Assembly: GCA_012838425.1 (NCBI GenBank)
Contig: DUPG01000026.1
Coordinates: forward strand, 1 to 64,000
Length of the DNA: 64,000 bases
Origin: Clostridiales bacterium
Lineage (GTDB): Bacteria > Bacillota > Clostridia > Christensenellales > CAG-138
Direction of reading: 5' to 3'
Below the pieces are notes generated by a model. That model searched no databases and had not been told where the DNA came from. It saw nothing but the letters and a program-made list of their open reading frames with translations. Made by a program: the position numbers and the translations under genes. This document shows positions 6,924 to 16,092 of the stretch, in pieces; within the stretch, counting starts at the first letter, position 1; each line of letters begins with the position of its first letter.

Positions 6924-7640
6924 ATGGATTTGCTACAATCATTATGGGCTTACCATGATGCATGTTCAAATATAGCGCGAGTTGAAGCTGAATTGGCCTC
7001 GACAGAAGCGCATAAAAAGTTTGTTGCTCTGCACGCAGAACTGACTGAGCTGCAAAATAAGAAGAACAAGCTGGTAAATATTCTTGAAAGCAGCAATTTG
7101 GCTTTACATACTCTTGAAAATGAGTACGCAGATTTGGAGAGGAAAATTCCTATTGAGATTACTGAGCTTGAGAAAAGGCAGAGCATGGAGGATGTTACAT
7201 CTTCAAATATTATTGCGATTAAGAACAGCTTAGAGGACTTGCTGCGCGATATTAAAACATTGAAGGCAAAAATAATTAAGCTTGCTGAAAACATAATAAT
7301 TGCGCAGAATCAGCTTCAAGAAACGCTGTCGCGCGGTACTAAGGTATTGCGCGCATACAATAAAATAAGCAGTATTTGCAAGGAAGAAGCAGATGCAAGA
7401 GCGCCTGAGATTAAGAAGTTACACGAGATAAAGGCGCAGTGTGCTGCAAAGGTTCCGCCGGAGCTTGTTAGGAAGTACGACAGAGTTCGCGGAATGCACG
7501 CGGACCCGTTAGCCGCACTTAATGAAAACAAGTGCAGCGGCTGCAATATGTCATTGCCTACTTCAACAGTGCAAATTATTGAAGAGGGCAATTCAATTGT
7601 TACTTGCGAAAACTGCGGAAGAATACTATACTGTAATTGA
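6924..7640 (+). CDS. Coiled-coil zinc-ribbon protein (C4-type, CT398-like)
   Basis: This 238-residue protein consists of a long helical coiled coil (about residues 15-180) and a C-terminal zinc ribbon with two CxxC pairs (CSGCNMSLP and CENCGRILYCN). It belongs to the C4-type zinc-ribbon family often found next to trmK and nif3 in Clostridia; its function is unknown, though a nucleic-acid or ribosome role has been suggested for relatives. I start it at the ATG at 6924, eight bases after GGAGG, not at 6909. The rnpB promoter lies in its last codons and its stop codon overlaps the first bases of rnpB. Confidence 0.9.
   Translation: MDLLQSLWAYHDACSNIARVEAELASTEAHKKFVALHAELTELQNKKNKLVNILESSNLALHTLENEYADLERKIPIEITELEKRQSMEDVTSSNIIAIKNSLEDLLRDIKTLKAKIIKLAENIIIAQNQLQETLSRGTKVLRAYNKISSICKEEADARAPEIKKLHEIKAQCAAKVPPELVRKYDRVRGMHADPLAALNENKCSGCNMSLPTSTVQIIEEGNSIVTCENCGRILYCN
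7604..7632 (+). promoter_or_regulatory. Promoter of rnpB
   Basis: TTGCGA (7604-7609), 17 nt and TATACT (7627-7632) lie inside the 3' end of the upstream coding sequence. Seven bases after the -10 box is G7639, the base at which the terminal RNase P helix starts. Confidence 0.75.
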
Positions 7641-7981
7641 ATTCGAGTAAGACAGGGGACCGCATGTAGAAATACATGAGGAAAGTCCGAGCTCCATAGG
7701 GCAGGGTGCTGGGTAACACCCAGTGGAGGCGACTCCAAGGAAAGTGCAACAGAAAAAGTACCGCCGCATTATTGCGGTAAGGGTGGAAAAGTGAGGTAAG
7801 AGCTCACTGGCGGCTTGGCGACTTGTCCGTCCTGTAAACCCCACTCGGAGCAAGATTGGAATGAGAGCATTTAATGGTTGCCCGCCACGCTCTTTGTAAT
7901 CGCTTGAGTATATAGGCAACTATATTACCTAGATAGATGGTCCCACTTAGACAGAACTCGGCTTATGGCTTGCTCGAATTC
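7639..7981 (+). ncRNA. rnpB: RNase P RNA, bacterial class A type
   Basis: RNase P RNA is the catalytic RNA that removes the 5' leader of tRNA precursors. The conserved core is clear: GAGGAAAGTCCGAGCTCC near the 5' end, AGGGCAGGGTGCTGGGTAAC, GGCGACTCCAAGGAAAGTGC, then AAACCCCACTCGGAGCAAG and the 3' AGACAGAACTCGGCTTAT. The ends GAATTCGAG and CTCGAATTC pair perfectly as helix P1, which fixes the borders. Minus-strand ORFs in the track here are artefacts, as is the plus-strand N-terminus at 7937. No separate terminator follows, so ridA may be read through. Confidence 0.97.
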
Positions 7982-8005
7982 ACATATCGTTTGGAGGAAA
8001 AGCAA

Positions 8006-8383
8006 ATGAAAGAAATAGTCAGCTTGACCACTAAGAATGTTATGGCGATTGGTCCCTACAACTTGGCTGTTAAGGCTAACGGTTTTTTATTTACATCAGG
8101 AATGATTGGTATTGACCCCGAAACAAATGAGCTGAAGCCTTGTGTTGAAAGTCAAGCGGAACAGATTTTCATCAACTTGAAGAATATCTTAAAGGATTGT
8201 AATATCACTATCCAAAATGTTGTTAAAACTACTGTGTTTTTAGCTGATATGAACGACTTTGCAAAGGTAAACACCATTTACGCTAAGCATTTTTCGACTG
8301 ATTTTCCCGCCCGCTCATGCGTAGAAGTTTCTAAGCTGCCTAAGGGCGCTTTGGTTGAAGTTGAGCTTATTGCTACCCTATAG
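8006..8383 (+). CDS. ridA: RidA family reactive intermediate deaminase
   Basis: RidA-family enzymes hydrolyse reactive enamine/imine intermediates, such as 2-aminoacrylate, and so protect PLP enzymes. The 125-residue protein shows the family pattern: AIGPYNLAVKANGFLFTSG, then QAEQIFINLKNIL, and DFPARSCVEVSKLPKGALVEVE, whose Arg binds the substrate carboxylate. The ORF track start at 7937 lies in rnpB. The ATG at 8006 with GGAGG eight bases upstream is the correct start. It follows rnpB by 25 bases with no visible terminator between them. Confidence 0.95.
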   Translation: MKEIVSLTTKNVMAIGPYNLAVKANGFLFTSGMIGIDPETNELKPCVESQAEQIFINLKNILKDCNITIQNVVKTTVFLADMNDFAKVNTIYAKHFSTDFPARSCVEVSKLPKGALVEVELIATL

Positions 8384-8527
8384 TGAAAAAACTATGTTCT
8401 GATTTAACATTTTCTTATAAAAAAGCGTCATTTTTTTACTACCTTTCTTTCTGACGGTAATATGGTATACTTATATAAGATGAGTTATATTTCGGTAGAA
8501 ATAAGCTACGGATGAGGTGAGCAGCAT

Positions 8528-8875
8528 TTGGACAGCAGGTATACCGCAAACAGCCTAATTTCATTAGGGTTATGCCCAAAGTATAAGGGGTACATTTATG
8601 TTAATTATGCGATTGAGCTTGCAGTAAAGAACACAGACAAGGATTTAAGCCTAACGGACATTTATAAAGAGATAGCAAAGCGTTTTGGGGTTAAGCCTGC
8701 CGCGATTCAAACCGATATACGCAAGGTGCTTGAAGGCGCATGGTATGGCGAAAGTAACCAGTTTATTCGCTCTCTGTTCTGCGATTGCGACGATAACAAG
8801 CTGCCTTCAAATGGTGCTTTTTTGGGTTTAATCATTCTATTTGCAACCAAAACCATGAATTTTGATATGGATTAA
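8528..8875 (+). CDS. Stand-alone Spo0A C-terminal (DNA-binding) domain protein
   Basis: The whole 115-residue protein matches the Spo0A effector domain and no receiver domain precedes it. The family pattern is LGLCPKYKGYIYVNYAIELA, then LSLTDIYKEIAKRFGVKPAAIQTDIRKVLEGAW, quoted here as two parts; the second is the helix-turn-helix and recognition helix. Translation starts at a TTG seven bases after GAGGTGA. In Spo0A the receiver must be phosphorylated to let the effector bind DNA, so a solo domain should be controlled differently, for example by its own level. It could bind 0A-like boxes or compete with Spo0A. Confidence 0.85.
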   Translation: MDSRYTANSLISLGLCPKYKGYIYVNYAIELAVKNTDKDLSLTDIYKEIAKRFGVKPAAIQTDIRKVLEGAWYGESNQFIRSLFCDCDDNKLPSNGAFLGLIILFATKTMNFDMD

Positions 8876-8876
8876 C

Positions 8877-10016
8877 TCATTCTTCGATTTTGTATGCAAT
8901 CCTGCCGTTCACTATCGTATAAAGTGTTTTAGTGAACACCTCCAAGGGATTTGCGTCAAAAATCGCAATGTCTGCCTGCTTACCTACTTCAATTGAGCCG
9001 ATTTTATCAAATGCCCTGCAAGCTATTGCGGCATTTATTGTTATTGCCGCAAAAGCCTTTTCTATAGGCACGCCATCTCTAACCGATAAGCCTGCAATCA
9101 TAGGCAGATACTGTATATTGGTTCGCGGATATGCTGTTGATAATGCAAAAGGCATCTTGTTCTCTGATAACTGCTTGGCAAATTCAAACCCTTTTGATGT
9201 TCTTGTAATGCATGGTCCTAATACTATGCTGTTGCTGTACTCTCGAATTTCTATTAGCAATGCTTCGTCAACTCGTTCACAATCGTTGCAGCCTACTATA
9301 GTTGATGTAAAATTAAACTGCTTGCTTATTCGCAAAGCCATTTTCAATTCTTCTGCCGTTTTTACATAGAAATATGCAGGGATTTCTCTATTCAATATCG
9401 GCTCATAGGATTCTAATGTGGGGCTTTCAAAAAATGCGGTGTTGGCTGTTTTGCGCTCTCTGAAATAAGACTTTGCCGCTTGTATATCGTTTTTCAGCAT
9501 TGTAGCTCTAAGCGCTAAATTGCTTTCATGATTTTGTGTATCTGCCGCAAGGGAGAACTTCATAGCACAGAATTCGCTAACGATATGCGAAGTATCTGCT
9601 TTACCCGAAAATACACTTGGAATTTGCGCAGTTTTTATAAGCGCGCACTTTCCGCCTACTATGTTTCGTTCAAATGGTGCAACTACTACCGAGGTGATTC
9701 CCGCTCTTAAGCACTCATAAAATACAGGGTCATCATACTTTATTGAATTTATCACAGAGAGATTGGGCGTAATAGGGTTTGACAACATAAACAGGTCGCC
9801 TATACCGTCAAGCGCAATACCTACTTGGCTGTGCGCATCGATAAAGCCCGGGAACACGAAGCAGTCCGAAGCGTCTATTACATCGTCTGTTCGCTTGGGC
9901 GCATAATCGATGTTCTGCCCAACATCAACAATTATTCCATTATCGATTAAAATATCGCCGCCCTCAATATAATGAGCACTCATGGGGACGATATGTCCAT
10001 TTTTTATTAAAAGCAT
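8877..10016 (-). CDS. Amidohydrolase-fold protein lacking metal ligands
   Basis: The 379-residue protein has the overall fold of imidazolonepropionase-like amidohydrolases and is a paralogue of the gene at 25130-26308. The usual HxH of strand 1 is HSQ (H62, Q64). Where the paralogue has IHCHR, LDHFTE and TDCP, this protein has FYVKT, VGCNDC and STAYP, so nearly all metal and catalytic ligands are gone. Structural regions such as FPGFIDAH, SVRDGVPIEKAFAAITINAA and the C-terminal beta sandwich are intact and the frame is open. It is therefore best read as a conserved non-enzymatic protein. It converges on the Spo0A_C gene. Confidence 0.85.
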   Translation of the reverse strand: MLLIKNGHIVPMSAHYIEGGDILIDNGIIVDVGQNIDYAPKRTDDVIDASDCFVFPGFIDAHSQVGIALDGIGDLFMLSNPITPNLSVINSIKYDDPVFYECLRAGITSVVVAPFERNIVGGKCALIKTAQIPSVFSGKADTSHIVSEFCAMKFSLAADTQNHESNLALRATMLKNDIQAAKSYFRERKTANTAFFESPTLESYEPILNREIPAYFYVKTAEELKMALRISKQFNFTSTIVGCNDCERVDEALLIEIREYSNSIVLGPCITRTSKGFEFAKQLSENKMPFALSTAYPRTNIQYLPMIAGLSVRDGVPIEKAFAAITINAAIACRAFDKIGSIEVGKQADIAIFDANPLEVFTKTLYTIVNGRIAYKIEE

Positions 10017-10137
10017 TGCCCTACCCTAATGATGTTTTTATTAGTTTGCCTACAATATAGCGTATTATTCAGCCTGTATAACAAAATGATGTTTTACACA
10101 AATTAGAATAAGACTTCGCATAGTAGCAAGGAGTATT

Positions 10138-11673
10138 ATGAACGAAAACAAACGGAAGCTGCTAATAGAGAACCGCGTATTAGTGATTATACTGTTAGCG
10201 CTTCAAATAGCATTGGCTATACTGGTTATCGCTGGGGCAGGCTTCGTTTTTTATTGCTTGGGAATAGCATTTGCGCTTATAAGCATAATAATAGCACTTT
10301 ATGTAGCAGCAACTAAATCGCAAGCTGAATATAAAATCGCATGGATGGCTTTGATACTGATGCTTCCTTTATTCGGAAGCATTATGTACTTCATTCATAG
10401 AATACAAGTTAGAACTAACAGATTCGGCAAAGCATTTTCTGAAGCAACCAATAAAGGACTATCGCAGCTTCATTCGAATAAGAAACTGCTCGAAGCCTTG
10501 ACAATTTCTGATAAACCTTATTTGCCGCACGCTTGCTTTTTAGAAAGAAACGCGGGATTCCCTGTATTTACATGCTCAAGCAGCAAGTATTTCAGCTCGG
10601 GACAGGAATTCTTCTCGTCGTTACTGCAAGAATTAGCAAATGCGAAGAAGTATATCCTTATCGAAGTGTATGCAATAAAGCAAGGCAAAATGTGGGGCGA
10701 AATACTGAAAATACTTGAGCAGAAAGCAAGCGAAGGAGTAAATGTAAGAATCATATATGACGATTTATGCAGCTTTGCTCTGTTCAAAAAGGATTATTTA
10801 GAGCAGCTTGAAGGCAAACACATAAAGGCAGTTGCATTCAACCCATTGAAGCCATCAATAACCACTTCTCAAAGCTGCAGGAATCACCGAAAGGCCTTTA
10901 TTATTGACGGCAAAACCGCGTACACCGGTGGAATCAACTTGGCTGACGAATACATAAATGTTCACGAAGTACATGGACACTGGAAGGACACTGCATTTAT
11001 GCTCACAGGGGAAGGCGCATGGAGCATGGCTGTTATGTTCTTGTCGCTGTGGGCTTTCTGCACTGGTGAAGCTGTGGATTATAGAGCATTTGAACCCATA
11101 CAGGAGAATACTGACGCTGATGCCGCAAACGGCTATGTTCAGCCCTTTTATGATAATCCATTCGATATTGAGCGCATAGCTGAATCTGCATATCTGAACA
11201 TAATTCAAAGAGCAAAGCGATACCTATTCATACACACTCCATACTTGATAATAGGCGATTCTATGCTAAACGCCTTGACAATCGCAGCAAAAAGCGGAGT
11301 GGATGTGCGCATAATCACTCCTCATGCTGACGATGTGCCAGTTATGCGAATGGCAACGCGCTCATACTATCGCCACTTAATAATGGCAGGAGTGAAAATA
11401 TACGAGTATGCACCGGGGTTTATGCACTCGAAGCTGATAATTGCTGACGACGGTGTTGCCGTGATCGGCTCAATAAACTTAGATTATCGCAGCTTCAACC
11501 TACAGCTTGAATGCGGGGTAATGCTGTATGACAGCCCGGAAATTCAAAGCATGAAAGCCGACTTCAACAGCAATTTAGATATTTGCAATAAGATAACAAA
11601 AGAGATTTGCAACGAATCTGTGTTTATGCGGATTTTGCAGGGTGTGATTAGGATATTTTCGCCTATTCTATGA
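10138..11673 (+). CDS. cls: Cardiolipin synthase
   Basis: Cls joins two phosphatidylglycerols to make cardiolipin at the membrane. The protein has 511 residues: two N-terminal transmembrane segments (about residues 12-60), then two phospholipase D domains with HKD motifs, HRKAFIIDG (near 250) and HSKLIIAD (near 429), each followed by GSINLD/GGINLAD. Length and order are those of bacterial Cls. The ATG follows AAGGAG by four bases. Its last six bases overlap the convergent pncC-like gene. Confidence 0.95.
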   Translation: MNENKRKLLIENRVLVIILLALQIALAILVIAGAGFVFYCLGIAFALISIIIALYVAATKSQAEYKIAWMALILMLPLFGSIMYFIHRIQVRTNRFGKAFSEATNKGLSQLHSNKKLLEALTISDKPYLPHACFLERNAGFPVFTCSSSKYFSSGQEFFSSLLQELANAKKYILIEVYAIKQGKMWGEILKILEQKASEGVNVRIIYDDLCSFALFKKDYLEQLEGKHIKAVAFNPLKPSITTSQSCRNHRKAFIIDGKTAYTGGINLADEYINVHEVHGHWKDTAFMLTGEGAWSMAVMFLSLWAFCTGEAVDYRAFEPIQENTDADAANGYVQPFYDNPFDIERIAESAYLNIIQRAKRYLFIHTPYLIIGDSMLNALTIAAKSGVDVRIITPHADDVPVMRMATRSYYRHLIMAGVKIYEYAPGFMHSKLIIADDGVAVIGSINLDYRSFNLQLECGVMLYDSPEIQSMKADFNSNLDICNKITKEICNESVFMRILQGVIRIFSPIL

Positions 11674-12153
11674 TTGCAGCTCACTGATTATCAATCCTTT
11701 GGCAAGGGCAAGCGCTAAAAATGCCGCCTGCCGCCTTACTCTGTTGCGGCTTCCAAGCAGACGAACTCTATACACTGCCGTTCTGCTTCGTGTGCTGATG
11801 CCTATATAAACTGTGCCTATGGGGTTTTGCTTGTCGCCGCCTGTCGGACCTGCATAGCCTGTTGTGGATATTCCAATATCGGCTTTTGAAGTTACTCTTA
11901 TGCCCTCCGCCATTTCTTTTGCGACCTGCTTCGATACTGCGCCATACTTTTCAAGAGTTTCTCTGTGCACATTCAGCCTGTCTGCTTTTGCTTCGTTTGA
12001 ATATGTAACGCAGCCTTGCAAGAACCAACCTGAACTGTTTGGAACCGATACAAACGCAGAGGCTATCAGCCCGCCTGTTATGCTTTCGGCAGTGGCTATT
12101 GTTTTACCGCTTTGCTTCAAAATATCGCCTATATCTTTGGCTATGCTATACAT
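11668..12153 (-). CDS. pncC: CinA C-terminal-type nicotinamide-nucleotide amidase
   Basis: PncC deamidates nicotinamide mononucleotide to recycle NAD. The protein is the stand-alone CinA C-terminal domain: TIATAESITGGLIASAF, then VTYSNEAKADRL and GISTTGYAGPTGG, which contain the conserved catalytic and binding residues. No N-terminal MoCF domain is attached. Of two adjacent ATGs (12156 and 12153) the second is better spaced from GGAG. It is the third gene in a clpC-decarboxylase-pncC row with almost no gaps. Confidence 0.92.
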   Translation of the reverse strand: MYSIAKDIGDILKQSGKTIATAESITGGLIASAFVSVPNSSGWFLQGCVTYSNEAKADRLNVHRETLEKYGAVSKQVAKEMAEGIRVTSKADIGISTTGYAGPTGGDKQNPIGTVYIGISTRSRTAVYRVRLLGSRNRVRRQAAFLALALAKGLIISELQS

Positions 12154-12155
12154 CA

Positions 12156-13505
12156 TTACTCCTTTATAACAGCTACGCAGTTATTATCTATTCCGAACGG
12201 CTTTGCTCCCTGCGAAATTGCGCTGATGAGCATATCGACCTTTTGCGCTGTGATTTTCTCGTTAGGAAATACAACGGAAATGCCCGGCGGATACAGCCCT
12301 ATGGAATACTTGGCTATTCTTCCCGCTGCTTTTTCTAATGGAAGCATTTCGCAAGGTGCTGAGAGCGTGTCTCTGATTTTAATAATAGCATTGCTGTTTT
12401 CGAAGTTAAGCTTTTTATACGCAAACGGTTCAGCATTATCATTTTTCATTGACAACAATGCTTCAAGCAGTCTTTCATACCATATTTCGGAATCATATGG
12501 CGTTGTAATAAGCACCGCGCAATAAGTATCAGACATTTCCGGGTATATGCCGACTTCGTTTAACTTCTTTTCTAACGCATAGCCTGTTTCAGAAAAAGGC
12601 TTAGCCAATATGCAAATTCGTGAAATATCGGAATGCTCTGCCGATTTTGGCTTTTCTACAAGCGAAATATTATGTGCAAGCAGCTTTTCTCTGACGCGCT
12701 GTATGCGCTCACAATGAACTTGCCAAATATACTTTGCTTCCCCTACCCCATGCTCTATACTCAATATTATTGGATATGACGGGCTTGTAGTCTGCACCAT
12801 ATTTATCGCATTTTGAATACTCTGAGCACTTAACGCTTCAGAGTTTGAAAGCAGTATAGCGCTTTGATTCAATGCAGCTAATGTTTTGTGCGTGCTTACA
12901 ACGCAATAATCGCAGTTCTGTTCTATTGCGAAAGGCGGTAGGCTGCTTGAAAACGGAAAATGCGCGCCATGCGCTGAATCAACGAACAGAATCGCGCCAA
13001 GCTCGTGAACTGTTTCGGATATTGCTTTTATATCCGCGCACATACCATAATAGTTCGGCGATGTTATGAACACCGCGTCTATATTCTTATAATGTTCAAG
13101 CGCATTTCTTATTGTTTCGGGAGTAACAACTCCGCATAGCTCGTCAGCCGGGTTTACGCCTATGACCTCCGCGCCCGAGAGAATAGCCGCATTCACAAAA
13201 GAGCGGTGGCAATCCCTGCCGACCAATATTCGCGGGGGTCTGTTATGAATCTTCTCCGCTAACGCAAGTTGAAATGCTAATATGCCTGCTGTGGAACCGT
13301 TTACTAACAGATTTGCGCGCTTAGCACCATATACTTTGGCGCAAAAACTCTGTATTTGATCTATTGCGCTATCGGGACAGCTCAAGTTATCCGAAAATGC
13401 CAGCTCGGTAATATCGTAAGCTGAAAGCATACCCTTATGCCCCGGCATATGAAACCTTGCAGGGTCACTTGCTATGTAATTATTTATGTTTTCACGCAGC
13501 TTCAT
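12156..13505 (-). CDS. Orn/Lys/Arg decarboxylase-family PLP enzyme
   Basis: This 449-residue protein is a member of the fold type I Orn/Lys/Arg decarboxylase family, which makes polyamines by decarboxylating basic amino acids. FHMPGHKG is the N-terminal signature and STHKTL carries the lysine that binds pyridoxal phosphate; GSTAGILA and DSAHGAHF are cofactor-binding segments. It is the short form without the N-terminal wing domain, as in Bacillus SpeA/YaaO. Which substrate it uses cannot be told. The start overlaps the clpC stop (ATGA), so the two are coupled. Confidence 0.92.
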   Translation of the reverse strand: MKLRENINNYIASDPARFHMPGHKGMLSAYDITELAFSDNLSCPDSAIDQIQSFCAKVYGAKRANLLVNGSTAGILAFQLALAEKIHNRPPRILVGRDCHRSFVNAAILSGAEVIGVNPADELCGVVTPETIRNALEHYKNIDAVFITSPNYYGMCADIKAISETVHELGAILFVDSAHGAHFPFSSSLPPFAIEQNCDYCVVSTHKTLAALNQSAILLSNSEALSAQSIQNAINMVQTTSPSYPIILSIEHGVGEAKYIWQVHCERIQRVREKLLAHNISLVEKPKSAEHSDISRICILAKPFSETGYALEKKLNEVGIYPEMSDTYCAVLITTPYDSEIWYERLLEALLSMKNDNAEPFAYKKLNFENSNAIIKIRDTLSAPCEMLPLEKAAGRIAKYSIGLYPPGISVVFPNEKITAQKVDMLISAISQGAKPFGIDNNCVAVIKE

Positions 13506-15970
13506 GCTTTTATGAAATTAAGCCTGTTTTCATCAATTTCAATATTGACTGTGTCGCCGGCTCGTATATTTTTGCGCAATAGCTCCTCTGATAATGCGTT
13601 TTCAACATACTGAGTTATTGTTCGCCTTAATGGTCTTGCGCCATACTGCTTGTCGTACCCCATTTTTGCAATCCAAGTTACCACTTCGTCAGTTATGGTC
13701 AGCTTAATACCATTTGTCAGCAGCCTTTCCTGCAATGAATTCAGCATAACCCTTGCGATTTTAGCCAAATCCTCTAACTCCAAGCTGTTAAACACTATTA
13801 TTTCGTCAACTCTATTCAAGAATTCAGGCTTGAACACATTTTTCAGCTCTTTTTTCAGCTCGTCCTTCAAAATAAGGTCGTTCGCTTCGCTTGCGCCAAA
13901 GCCGATTGACTTAATTTTTGCAGCATCACGAACACCCGCGTTGGATGTCATAATAATCACACAGTTTCTAAAGTCAATAGTCCTGCCCTTTGAATCCGTC
14001 AGCCTTCCATTATCGAGCACCTGCAATAGTATGTTGAATATATCGGGGTGCGCTTTTTCTATTTCATCTAAAAGCAGTACGCTGTATGGCTTTTTATACA
14101 TTAGGTCGGTTAGTTGACCGCCTTCTTCGAACCCGACATACCCGGGCGGTGAGCCAGTGAGCTTTGAAACAGAGTGCGCCTCCATGTATTCAGACATATC
14201 GAGCCTTAGAAGTGCTTCCTCATCTGCGAACAATGCCCAAGCAAGCGCTTTTGATAACTCAGTCTTGCCAACGCCTGTAGGTCCTAAGAAAATGAATGAG
14301 CCTATTGGACGGTTAGGGTCTTTCAAGCCCGCACGCGCACGCCTTAACGCCAAGCATATTGACTTTATAGCCTCGTCCTGCCCTATTACCCTTTCGCTCA
14401 GCACTTCTTCAAGCTTCAAGTAACGCTCTGCTTCCTGCTCTGTCAGCCTGCCTGTGGGTATGCCTGTCCACTCATTAACGACCTTTGCTATGTCTTCTTC
14501 TGTAACCGTATGCTCTACAGAACCCTGCGCCTTCTCCCAAGCTGCTCTACGACGCTTTATTTCCTCACGAACAGAATGTTCTTCATCACGAACTGCGGCG
14601 GCGCGCTCGTAGTCTTGATTGTCTATGGCTATTTGCTTTTCAAGCAGCAGCTTGTTTATTCGCGCTTCTAACTCTTGAATTTCATCGGGCTGGGAAAGCG
14701 AGCTCAATTTCACCTTGCTTGCGGCTTCGTCCATTAAATCTATTGCTTTGTCGGGCAAAAACCTGTCTGTGATATACCTTGCGGAAAGCTCAACAGCAGC
14801 TTCAATAGCACTATCCGTTATTTTAACTCTGTGATGTGCTTCATACTTTTCTCGAAGCCCGTATAGAATCTGCTTTGCTTCTTCGATAGACGGTTCATTT
14901 ATTATAACGGGCTGGAAGCGTCGCTCTAACGCGGCGTCCTTTTCAATATACTGCCTATATTCGTCTATTGTTGTTGCGCCTATTACCTGTATTTCTCCTC
15001 TTGCAAGCGCGGGCTTTAATATGTTTGAAGCGTCGAATCCGCCCTCGGAAGCGCCTGCGCCGACAATAGTATGAATTTCGTCTATAAACAGAATCGCGTC
15101 TTTATCTGCGGAAAGCTCGTCTATCATTGATTTTAGGCGCTCTTCAAAATCGCCCCTGTACTTTGTTCCTGCAAGCATGGCTGTAATATCAAGTGATAGT
15201 ATTCGCTTATTCCTTAGTGTGTCCGGCAAACGCCCGCTTATCAGCTTGTCCGCAAGCCCCTCTATAATTGCGGATTTGCCTACACCCGGATCGCCTATCA
15301 GCACCGGGTTATTCTTGGTTCTTCTGCTTAAAATCTGAATTATTCGCTGAATTTCGGCTTCTCTGCCTATTACGGGATCTATTTTGCCATGCCTTGCTTG
15401 CTGGGTAATATCTCTGCAGAAACGGTTTAATGCTTTGTGGTCATTTTGCTTTTCATGGTTACTTTGTGATACTGCAAGCTCTTCGCCTTCGTATTCCTCT
15501 TCCTTTGGTGATTGGGAAGAGTAATTTCCTAAAATGCGCTGTCTTAGCGCGAAAAAATCTACATTCAGTTCAGCTAATATTCGCGTTGCGGTTGAATTCT
15601 TATCGCGCAATATTGCTAATAGAATATGGTGGGTATCTATGTATTCGGAGTTGTTTTCGCGCGCTTCGTAGCTGCTCCATTCAAGAATCTTATTTGTGGC
15701 AGGAGTGTTCCCGAACGCGTCTGTGAAATGATATTTGCCCTTATCCGCATATACTTGCGCGCAACGGATAATATCTTCCTCGCTAAAATCAGCTAACGCA
15801 AGCGCAGCAACGCCTTCGCCCTCTTGCACTAAGCCTATGAGCAGGTGCTCGCTGCCAACATAGTTATGCCCTAACTCCTTTGCGGATTGCTGAGCCAAGT
15901 ACAGAGCTCTTGAAGCCGCGTCTGTATATTTATACTGCTTTCTGCCAAGAAACCTGTTTACCTTTTCCAT
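13502..15970 (-). CDS. clpC: ATP-dependent unfoldase ClpC
   Basis: ClpC is an AAA+ unfoldase that feeds proteins to ClpP. The order of domains in its 822 residues is the standard one: N-domain with two Clp repeats (1-145), first ATPase domain with GDPGVGKS (near 225) and LFIDEIHT, a UVR motif in the middle domain (near 447), second ATPase domain with GPTGVGKTE (near 562) and [10 protein letters not shown]. The gene is not next to ctsR, mcsA or mcsB, its usual partners, but leads an operon with a decarboxylase and pncC. No full CtsR operator is visible in its promoter. Confidence 0.97.
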   Translation of the reverse strand: MEKVNRFLGRKQYKYTDAASRALYLAQQSAKELGHNYVGSEHLLIGLVQEGEGVAALALADFSEEDIIRCAQVYADKGKYHFTDAFGNTPATNKILEWSSYEARENNSEYIDTHHILLAILRDKNSTATRILAELNVDFFALRQRILGNYSSQSPKEEEYEGEELAVSQSNHEKQNDHKALNRFCRDITQQARHGKIDPVIGREAEIQRIIQILSRRTKNNPVLIGDPGVGKSAIIEGLADKLISGRLPDTLRNKRILSLDITAMLAGTKYRGDFEERLKSMIDELSADKDAILFIDEIHTIVGAGASEGGFDASNILKPALARGEIQVIGATTIDEYRQYIEKDAALERRFQPVIINEPSIEEAKQILYGLREKYEAHHRVKITDSAIEAAVELSARYITDRFLPDKAIDLMDEAASKVKLSSLSQPDEIQELEARINKLLLEKQIAIDNQDYERAAAVRDEEHSVREEIKRRRAAWEKAQGSVEHTVTEEDIAKVVNEWTGIPTGRLTEQEAERYLKLEEVLSERVIGQDEAIKSICLALRRARAGLKDPNRPIGSFIFLGPTGVGKTELSKALAWALFADEEALLRLDMSEYMEAHSVSKLTGSPPGYVGFEEGGQLTDLMYKKPYSVLLLDEIEKAHPDIFNILLQVLDNGRLTDSKGRTIDFRNCVIIMTSNAGVRDAAKIKSIGFGASEANDLILKDELKKELKNVFKPEFLNRVDEIIVFNSLELEDLAKIARVMLNSLQERLLTNGIKLTITDEVVTWIAKMGYDKQYGARPLRRTITQYVENALSEELLRKNIRAGDTVNIEIDENRLNFIKA

Positions 15971-15994
15971 TTTTCCTCCGTTTGACTGTCTATG

Positions 15995-16064
15995 ATTATA
16001 TATGACGCTGCAATTATATTCAAGTAAAGGCTGTGTTGACAGCGATAGTATATAAATGTATAAT
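15995..16064. promoter_or_regulatory. Divergent clpC and degV promoters
   Basis: On the minus strand TTGAAT (16023-16018), 17 nt and TATAAT (16000-15995) serve clpC. On the plus strand TTGACA (16036-16041), 17 nt and TATAAT (16059-16064) form a perfect consensus promoter for the DegV gene. The -35 boxes are 12 bases apart. Confidence 0.8.
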
Positions 16065-16092
16065 GAAGCACATTATTAAAAAAGAGGTGAAT

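Noticed and set aside
7316-7919. Minus-strand ORFs across the RNase P RNA
   Set aside because: The conserved class A core and pairing P1 ends show an RNA gene; the ORFs are accidental.
15971-16023. CtsR operator at clpC
   Set aside because: Only one half-site-like AGTCAAA is present; the tandem heptad is missing.
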